NCBI RefSeq assembly: GCF_019900845.1
Contig: NZ_CP074570.1
Coordinates: forward strand, 2,232,001-2,296,000
Source: Paraneptunicella aestuarii
GTDB taxonomy: Bacteria; Pseudomonadota; Gammaproteobacteria; Enterobacterales; Alteromonadaceae
Direction of reading: 5' to 3'
DNA: 64,000 bases
The position numbers and the translations under genes were made by a program. The notes below the pieces were generated by a model, which was not told where the DNA came from, did not search any database, and was given only the letters and a program-made list of their open reading frames with translations. Positions within the stretch are counted from its first letter, which is position 1. Every line of letters starts with the position of its first letter. Below are positions 58,225 through 64,000 of the stretch, piece after piece.

Positions 58225-59481
58225 CTACTGTAATATGGCATCGAACGGGAGGATTTGTACCTTTTCACCCTGTTGGACTGAGCCTCTATCCTGTTCTAAT
58301 ACGATGAAACAGTTCGCATCAATAAAACTGCTCATCATATTCGAGCCTTGTTTGGTTTGTGGCGAGACCTGTATGTGACCATGATTATCAACGAAAAATT
58401 TCCCGCGTTGATAATCTGCTCTACCGGGGCGTTTTGATATGGCTTGAATCGCGACGGCGTTTAAGTAAACAGGTGCTTTGTGCTGTTCGCCTGCCAATTT
58501 TCTTAACACTGGCACAACTAATTGCATGAAAGTGACGAAGGATGAAACCGGGTTTCCGGGCAAGCCAGAAAAAAGACTATTTGGCAATTTACCAAAAGCG
58601 TAAGGTTTACCGGGCTTTATCGCCACTTTCCAAAAATCTATTTGCCCTAGTTCAGCTAACACTTCTTTTACGTAATCCGCTTCTCCAACCGATACTCCAC
58701 CGGAGGAAATGACCCAGTCACACTCTTGATCCGCTTTTTCAAACGCGGCTTTAATGATTTCTTTATCGTCGGGCAAAGTACCCATATCTACAATGTCGAC
58801 ATTGAGTTTCTGCAACATGGCAATTAAACCAATGCGATTACTTTCGTAAATCTCGCCCGTATTGACTGGTTGACCCGGGGCTTTAAGTTCGTCGCCTGTG
58901 GCAATGACAGCGATACGAGGTTTACGAAATACATCTATTTCAGCAACACCGACAGACGCTAATAGCGACAAATGCGCAGCCGTTAATCGCGCTCCTGTTG
59001 CCACCACTTCCTGGCCTTTCGAGATATCTTCGCCGCGAAAGCGCACATTTTGTTGTGCTGTAGGCATGTGGTCAATGCGAATTTTATCCTCGTCGATTCG
59101 AGTTATGTTCTCTTGCATCACGACAGTATCGGCACCTTGAGGTATCACTGCGCCAGTCATGATTTGTACACACTGGCCGTCGGTGATAGAGCCTGAAAAG
59201 GGATGCCCGGCAAAGGATTCTCCGATAAGAGTTAATTCAAAGCTTGGGCTGTCATCATTACCATCAGCACTATTTTCTGGAAACTTAAATGCGAAGCCAT
59301 CCATCGCAGAGTTATCATCCAAAGGCACGGGTATAGGTGAATTGATTGATGTTGCGACAATACGCCCCAATGCTTGGTGAATAGCAATGGTTTCGGTTTC
59401 CGTTACTGGTTGCACTGTCTTTAATTGAGCTTCTAGCGCTTGTGCAATGGGAAGTAATCCGGGAGTGTCGCAATGAAACAT
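58225..59481 (-). CDS. moeA: Molybdopterin molybdenumtransferase MoeA
   Basis: A 418-residue enzyme. It inserts molybdate into adenylylated molybdopterin, completing the basic cofactor. Visible signatures are PLDDNSAMDGFAFK (about 55-68), IMTGAVIPQGADTVVMQEN (about 105-123), the IATGDELKAPGQPV segment near 193, ISSGGVSVGEADYV near 255, and LPGNPVSSFVTFMQL near 310. The four-domain length is normal. It supplies the same cofactor that IorAB, XdhC and MocA use, although it is on the opposite strand. An AAAGG site precedes the ATG. Confidence 0.96.
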   Translation of the reverse strand: MFHCDTPGLLPIAQALEAQLKTVQPVTETETIAIHQALGRIVATSINSPIPVPLDDNSAMDGFAFKFPENSADGNDDSPSFELTLIGESFAGHPFSGSITDGQCVQIMTGAVIPQGADTVVMQENITRIDEDKIRIDHMPTAQQNVRFRGEDISKGQEVVATGARLTAAHLSLLASVGVAEIDVFRKPRIAVIATGDELKAPGQPVNTGEIYESNRIGLIAMLQKLNVDIVDMGTLPDDKEIIKAAFEKADQECDWVISSGGVSVGEADYVKEVLAELGQIDFWKVAIKPGKPYAFGKLPNSLFSGLPGNPVSSFVTFMQLVVPVLRKLAGEQHKAPVYLNAVAIQAISKRPGRADYQRGKFFVDNHGHIQVSPQTKQGSNMMSSFIDANCFIVLEQDRGSVQQGEKVQILPFDAILQ

Positions 59482-59787
59482 ATCAGTGACCTTTGAATGT
59501 GGCTTTTATTCTGAATTCTTTTGCTTGATATAGTCGGGTCGCGCAGTGTTGCGAAAAATGCTTTGGAAAACAAGGAAAACTTGTCATCACGCGAGTCTGC
59601 TAATTTGATTGTGATGATGAGTGATGAAAATACCAGCCATATCGCTTAATTCGGCCATAAATAGTCTAATCGAATAGAGTTTCAGAGGGGTTTATAGTAG
59701 GATCCGTCGCCGCTTGCGCATTGATATAAAGTCTGGTGATCTGTAAGAGAATTCATTAGAGAGGCCGGGCTGATACCCGAACGAATA

Positions 59788-59812
59788 ATACTTGACTAAA
59801 TTTGTCGGGTAA
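59788..59812 (+). promoter_or_regulatory. IscR type 1-like site, upstream copy
   Basis: By hand this 25-bp sequence fits the published E. coli IscR type 1 consensus at 23 of 25 positions: left half ATACTTGACT, right half GTCGGGTA. IscR with a [2Fe-2S] cluster represses from such sites. It directly abuts a second copy. Confidence 0.7.
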
Positions 59813-59837
59813 ATACTTGAGTAAAATACTCAGGTAC
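59813..59837 (+). promoter_or_regulatory. IscR type 1-like site, downstream copy
   Basis: The next 25 bp fit the same consensus at 22 of 25 positions: left half ATACTTGAGT, right half ACTCAGGTA. Two of the three mismatches are a compensating C-G swap that keeps the dyad. It covers the proposed -35 box of the suf promoter, as expected for repression. Confidence 0.65.
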
Positions 59838-59845
59838 TTTACCAT
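59817..59845 (+). promoter_or_regulatory. Candidate promoter of the suf operon
   Basis: TTGAGT (59817-59822) and TACCAT (59840-59845) with 17-bp spacing. The -35 lies inside the second IscR-like site. It would give a leader of nearly 190 bases before sufB. Confidence 0.4.
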
Positions 59846-60038
59846 TGCGCCTGTTAAAAACGCTATCTTTACCTTAATTAATAAGGCTGCCAGTAAAAGT
59901 GCAGGGTAGGTAGGGCAGTATAAGTGTGTAAGAAAGCTAAGATTATATCTAGGCGATCATTTCCGTTCTATTGATGATAGAAACGGAAATAGATTGAGTA
60001 GAAAACTGATTTGACTGTAGATTCGTTGAGTAAAAAGC

Positions 60039-61475
60039 ATGACAGACCAAATAGAACAAGCATTAAACCGGGAATATGAAGCCGGTTTCGTTTCCGATAT
60101 CGAATCAGAAACATTTGCCCCTGGTCTGGATGAAGACGTCGTAAGACGCATTTCTGAGATTAAAGGCGAGCCTGAGTGGATGCTGGAATGGCGACTCAAG
60201 GCGTTTCGCATTTGGCAAAAAATGGAAGAGCCAGATTGGGCTCACGTTGATTATCCCAAGATCAATTACCAGGCCATTTCTTATTATTCAGCCCCTAAAA
60301 GCATGGCAAACAAGCCCAAGTCTCTGGATGAAGTGGATCCGGCGCTATTGGAAACCTATGAAAAGTTAGGTATTCCATTACTTGAGCAACAAATGTTGGC
60401 CGGGGTGGCTGTTGATGCTGTATTTGATTCGGTGTCGGTGGTGACCACCTTTAAGGAAAAGTTACATGAAGCGGGCGTGATTTTCTGCCCGATTTCCGAA
60501 GCGGTTCACGAATATCCTGAATTGGTGAAGAAGTATCTGGGGAAAGTGGTTCCTCAACATGACAATTATTTCGCAGCGTTAAACTGCGCCGTGTTTACCG
60601 ATGGTTCTTTCGTTTACATTCCCAAAGGCACGCGTTGCCCAATGGAACTGTCTACCTATTTCCGTATCAATGAACAAAACACCGGGCAGTTTGAGCGCAC
60701 GCTTATCGTCGCCGATGAAGGCAGCTATGTCAGCTATCTGGAAGGTTGTACTGCGCCACAACGTGATGAAAACCAGTTACACGCAGCGGTTGTCGAATTG
60801 GTAGCGTTGGACGATGCTGAAATCAAGTATTCCACCGTGCAGAACTGGTATCCGGGCGATGAAGAAGGCCGTGGTGGTATCTACAACTTCGTAACCAAGC
60901 GTGGTGTTTGCTATACCAATGCCAAGATTTCATGGACGCAAGTGGAAACTGGATCTTCCGTTACCTGGAAATACCCGAGCTGTATTCTGAAAGGTGACAA
61001 CAGTGTCGGTGAGTTTTACTCGGTTGCATTAACTCGAGGTAAACAACAGGCCGATACCGGAACCAAGATGATCCACCTTGGTAAGAACACCAAATCCACC
61101 ATTATTTCCAAAGGGATTTCGGCAGGGCGTAGCAACAACAGTTATCGTGGTTTGGTGCAAATGCATTCTACCGCTAAAGGCGCTCGTAACTTTACCCAAT
61201 GTGATTCACTGTTAATCGGTGATAAGTGCGGAGCCCATACTTTCCCGTATGTTGAAAGTCGTAACCCTTCTGCCATTGTTGAGCATGAAGCCACTACTTC
61301 CAAAGTGAGTGATGAACAACTGTTTTTGTGCAGGCAACGTGGCCTTGATGCTGAAAAAGCGGTGTCCATGATTGTTAATGGCTTCTGTAAAGAAGTGTTC
61401 AAAGAACTCCCGATGGAATTTGCTGTTGAAGCCGGCAAATTACTTGAGATTAGCCTTGAAGGTTCTGTGGGCTAA
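60039..61475 (+). CDS. sufB: Fe-S cluster assembly scaffold SufB
   Basis: A 478-residue SufB, close to the usual length. Diagnostic stretches are [13 protein letters not shown] (about 46-58), [30 protein letters not shown], the [11 protein letters not shown] segment and [16 protein letters not shown] near 415. With SufC and SufD it forms the SufBC2D scaffold that builds Fe-S clusters under iron or oxidative stress. No SufA or regulator gene precedes it; instead there is a long leader with IscR-like sites. SufC follows 63 bp later. Confidence 0.97.
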   Translation: MTDQIEQALNREYEAGFVSDIESETFAPGLDEDVVRRISEIKGEPEWMLEWRLKAFRIWQKMEEPDWAHVDYPKINYQAISYYSAPKSMANKPKSLDEVDPALLETYEKLGIPLLEQQMLAGVAVDAVFDSVSVVTTFKEKLHEAGVIFCPISEAVHEYPELVKKYLGKVVPQHDNYFAALNCAVFTDGSFVYIPKGTRCPMELSTYFRINEQNTGQFERTLIVADEGSYVSYLEGCTAPQRDENQLHAAVVELVALDDAEIKYSTVQNWYPGDEEGRGGIYNFVTKRGVCYTNAKISWTQVETGSSVTWKYPSCILKGDNSVGEFYSVALTRGKQQADTGTKMIHLGKNTKSTIISKGISAGRSNNSYRGLVQMHSTAKGARNFTQCDSLLIGDKCGAHTFPYVESRNPSAIVEHEATTSKVSDEQLFLCRQRGLDAEKAVSMIVNGFCKEVFKELPMEFAVEAGKLLEISLEGSVG

Positions 61476-61538
61476 TGACTCACAGATAAAGCGCCTCTCA
61501 AATAAAGACCAATCGAATAATAAGCAGGATTATTCATA

Positions 61539-62297
61539 ATGTTAGAAATTGAAAATCTCCACGCCAGAGTTGAAGACAAGACTATTTTAAAAGGGTTGAA
61601 TTTATCCATTAAACCGGGTGAGGTTCATGCCATTATGGGGCCTAATGGAGCAGGTAAAAGCACTTTGGGTTACGTATTGTCTGGTCGTGAAGGTTATGAA
61701 GTTGAGTCTGGCTCTGCAACATTCAACGGCAAAGACCTGTTTGATTTGGAAACCGAAGAGCGTGCTCGTGAAGGTTTGTTCCTGGCTTTTCAGTATCCCA
61801 CTGAAATTCCCGGCGTTAGCAATCTGGAATTTATGAAAGCAGCCGTTGATGCCAAGCGTAAAGCCAATGGTGAAGACGAATTAAGTTCAGCTGAATTCCT
61901 GAAAAAAGCCAAAGCGGCTTGTGTGCAAGTGAATTTGCCCTTGGCATTTTTAAAGCGTGGCGTGAATGAAGGTTTCTCAGGTGGTGAGAAAAAACGTAAT
62001 GAAATCATGCAAATGCTACTGCTTGAACCCAAGCTGTGCATTTTGGATGAATCTGATTCAGGCTTGGATATCGACGCCTTGAAAGTGGTTGCTGATGGTG
62101 TAAACAGTCAGCGTAGCCCTGAGCGTAGCTTTATTGTGGTTACTCATTATCAACGCCTGTTGGATTATATTAAACCTGACTTTGTTCATGTGTTGTCTGA
62201 TGGCAAAATCGTGAAAAGCGGTGATGCTTCTCTTGCCCATGAGTTGGAAGCCGCAGGTTATGCCTGGCTGGAAACGCATAAAGACGGAGAGGCGTAA
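61539..62297 (+). CDS. sufC: Fe-S cluster assembly ATPase SufC
   Basis: A 252-residue soluble ABC-type ATPase. Walker A is GPNGAGKST near residue 34. Signature FSGGEKKRNEIMQ lies near 146, and Walker B CILDESDSGLDIDAL near 167. The ERAREGLFLAFQYPTEIPGV segment is specific to SufC. It drives conformational change in SufB-SufD. AGGAT precedes the ATG. The stop TAA shares its last base with the sufD ATG, giving tight coupling. Confidence 0.98.
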   Translation: MLEIENLHARVEDKTILKGLNLSIKPGEVHAIMGPNGAGKSTLGYVLSGREGYEVESGSATFNGKDLFDLETEERAREGLFLAFQYPTEIPGVSNLEFMKAAVDAKRKANGEDELSSAEFLKKAKAACVQVNLPLAFLKRGVNEGFSGGEKKRNEIMQMLLLEPKLCILDESDSGLDIDALKVVADGVNSQRSPERSFIVVTHYQRLLDYIKPDFVHVLSDGKIVKSGDASLAHELEAAGYAWLETHKDGEA

Positions 62298-63580
62298 TGA
62301 ACCCCTGGTTGCAAAATGTTATTGCTAAAGCAACAGCATTAGCAGGGCAAACCGATGGTTTGGCTGATTTTCGCGCTCAAGCGTTGGCAAAGTTGCAAGA
62401 CACTGCCTGGCCTACACGCAAAACCGAAGTGTGGCGTTATACCTCATTAAAAGCGCTGGAAACGGCTGAATTTGAAAGTACAAAAGCCGATGCAGCTGTT
62501 CAAATTTCTGCTATCTCTGACCAAGAAACCATTGATATGGTGTTTTCTAATGGTCAGTTGCAGACAGATTTATCAGGGCTTACCTTGCCTGAAGGCTTAA
62601 GCCTGTTTTCATTGGCAAAAGCGACTGATGAACAGCACAACACAGCTAAAAGCATTCTTTCTCAGGTTAAGCCCGAGCATCATTTGTTTGGTTTGATTAA
62701 CGATGCCTTGTTGCAAGATGCGTTGGTGATTGATGTCGCTGATGGTGCGCAAATCTCAACACCCGTTCGTATTATCAATATTGTTCAAGATGGCAGTGAA
62801 GGCCATGCTCGCGTGCTGTGTCGTGTTGGCAAAGACGCGAAGCTAACCGTGTTAGAACATATGAGTTCTGACAATGCGGATAAAAGCAACAGCACAAGCT
62901 TCAATACTCTGGTTTCTGAATTTTCAATTCAACCTGAAGCGCAGTTGGAACATTATCGTTTTGCTTTGCAATCAGGTGCTGATATGTCAGTAGGTGGCTG
63001 TCATTTCGCGTTGAATGAAAAAGCCAAACTCAATAGCACCTTTGTTGGTTATGGCAGTGCTTTGGCGCGTAGTAATGTTGATATTCTGCACAAAGGCGAA
63101 TACGCCGATGCCAAGCTGAACGCGATTTATTTGTTGAAAGACGATGAGCGTTTTGATTTGCATGCCACCGTTGAACATGAAGTGCCAAACTGTACCACTG
63201 AAGAAAATGTACGTGGAATAGTGGGTGATACGGCTCAAGCGACTTTTAATGGTCGTATTCATATCCATCGTGACGCACAAAAAACCTTGGCGGAACTGAA
63301 TAACCGTAATTTGCTATTGTCGGATAAAGCGCAAATCAATACCAAACCAGAGCTGGAAATTTACGCCGATGATGTGCGTTGTGCTCACGGAGCAACAGTA
63401 GCTGAATTGGACGACGATGCTTTGTATTACCTGACTTCTCGTGGCGTCAGCAAAGAAAGAGCCTTGGTTATGTTGAACTTCGGTTTTATTAATGCCCTGG
63501 TTGACGATATGCCAAATCAAGCGATTGCCGAGTGGTTAAGAGAGCAATTGCAAGCTCGTTTTGCCCAAATGGGTGAATGA
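62297..63580 (+). CDS. sufD: Fe-S cluster assembly protein SufD
   Basis: A 427-residue SufD, of normal length. WPTRKTEVWRYTSLKAL (about 36-52) is the family's N-terminal mark. The C-terminal beta-helix half has FNGRIHIHRDAQKT and CAHGATVAELDDDALYYLTSRG (about 360-381), including the conserved Cys and His that sit at the SufB-SufD interface. It pairs with SufB and two SufC. It begins at the sufC stop and is followed after 40 bp by sufS. Confidence 0.97.
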   Translation: MNPWLQNVIAKATALAGQTDGLADFRAQALAKLQDTAWPTRKTEVWRYTSLKALETAEFESTKADAAVQISAISDQETIDMVFSNGQLQTDLSGLTLPEGLSLFSLAKATDEQHNTAKSILSQVKPEHHLFGLINDALLQDALVIDVADGAQISTPVRIINIVQDGSEGHARVLCRVGKDAKLTVLEHMSSDNADKSNSTSFNTLVSEFSIQPEAQLEHYRFALQSGADMSVGGCHFALNEKAKLNSTFVGYGSALARSNVDILHKGEYADAKLNAIYLLKDDERFDLHATVEHEVPNCTTEENVRGIVGDTAQATFNGRIHIHRDAQKTLAELNNRNLLLSDKAQINTKPELEIYADDVRCAHGATVAELDDDALYYLTSRGVSKERALVMLNFGFINALVDDMPNQAIAEWLREQLQARFAQMGE

Positions 63581-63620
63581 AACGGCTGGAAAATGAGAGA
63601 GAACAAGAGAGTAAAAAGCA

Positions 63621-64000
63621 ATGAGCTTTGATGTTGCCGCTATTCGAGCACAGTTTCCTATCCTAAAACGTGAAATTGACGGTAATCGCCTGGTTTATCT
63701 GGACAACGCTGCAACGACGCAGAAGCCGCAAGCAGTGATTGATTCTATCGTTTCTTATTACACCGAATGTAACAGTAACGTTCATCGTGGTGCGCATACA
63801 TTGGCGGACGAAGCCACACGTCGTTTTGAATATGCTCGTGATATTATTGCCAACTTCATAAACGCCCCAGATAGAAAAGAAGTGATCTGGACCAGCGGTA
63901 CGACTGAATCAATTAATATCGTCGCTCATGGCTTGCAGCAGCTGTTAAAAGTAGGCGATGAAGTGGTTGTGACCGAAATGGAACACCACGCTAATCTGGT
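63621..64000 (+). CDS. sufS: Cysteine desulfurase SufS (N-terminal part)
   Basis: The gene enters at ATG 63621 and runs off the right edge; 126 codons are visible. Signatures are LVYLDNAATTQKPQAVID (about 25-42), NVHRGAHTLADEATRRFE near 54-71, VIWTSGTTESINIVA near 90-104, and the start of the EMEHHANL segment at the edge. This is the N-terminal half of the class II desulfurase, which supplies sulfur from cysteine to SufBCD through SufE. The PLP lysine and catalytic cysteine lie outside the window. Confidence 0.95.
   Translation, partial: MSFDVAAIRAQFPILKREIDGNRLVYLDNAATTQKPQAVIDSIVSYYTECNSNVHRGAHTLADEATRRFEYARDIIANFINAPDRKEVIWTSGTTESINIVAHGLQQLLKVGDEVVVTEMEHHANL

Larger units (their letters stand above)
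59482..60038. other. 557-bp intergenic region between moeA and sufB
   Basis: It holds the moeA promoter side (left) and the suf control region (right). The two IscR-like sites and a promoter are listed separately. A CATCAC (59585-59590) with GTGATG (59611-59616 and 59621-59626) inverted arrangement near moeA is the only other structure seen. About 190 bp between the suf promoter and sufB show no gene. Confidence 0.6.

Overview
The window is chromosomal DNA from a Gram-negative gammaproteobacterium, most likely an Alteromonadales-type marine lineage. ZipA, the cysZ/smc-zipA-ligA block and the comEC-msbA-lpxK-trm112 block are typical gammaproteobacterial gene orders. MsbA/LpxK and several RND pumps indicate an LPS outer membrane. 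The order-level placement is inferred from gene content only. Coding density is normal. No rRNA, tRNA, CRISPR array, phage or transposase gene was found.

Layout: 1-4.4 kb has metabolic singletons (class I aminotransferase start, GNAT, NRDE protein, acyltransferase, Cys/Met PLP enzyme, small CBM48 protein). At 4.5-6.8 kb is a CBM9/DUF5916 outer-membrane protein. At 7.5-11.9 kb is an RND adaptor-pump pair. At 12-15 kb are an RRM protein with a structured leader, a GGDEF cyclase, a CBS protein and CysZ. At 15.2-22.1 kb are smc-zipA-ligA. At 22.3-25.7 kb are a cold-shock protein, a SRPBCC protein, a class C serine hydrolase and a DUF2062 protein. At 25.8-32.2 kb are comEC, msbA, lpxK, a Trm112-like gene and an SDR gene. 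At 32.3-33.4 kb is a complete class I-like HMG-CoA reductase.

The most unusual stretch is 33.9-43.3 kb. It encodes a large protein with degenerate EAL-, receiver- and GAF-like regions, a DUF4402 pilin-like subunit, a PapD-like chaperone and an usher-like barrel that ends in one clear and one probable SPOR domain. A SCO-family protein and a membrane-embedded chemoreceptor follow. I interpret it as an atypical chaperone-usher fibre locus with its own candidate regulator, next to a SCO/chemoreceptor pair.

At 43.4-50.9 kb, on the minus strand, one lipoprotein adaptor is followed by two different RND pumps. At 52.2-56.7 kb is a translationally coupled xdhC-mocA-iorA-iorB operon for a periplasmic molybdenum hydroxylase, followed on the other strand by a MATE pump and moeA. 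Related hairpin-forming intergenic repeats lie on both sides of this operon. At 60-64 kb is a sufBCDS operon, preceded by two directly abutting IscR type 1-like sites; no iscR/sufR or sufA lies immediately upstream. Several start codons were chosen downstream of the longest possible reading frame on the basis of Shine-Dalgarno spacing or family N-termini; each entry says so.
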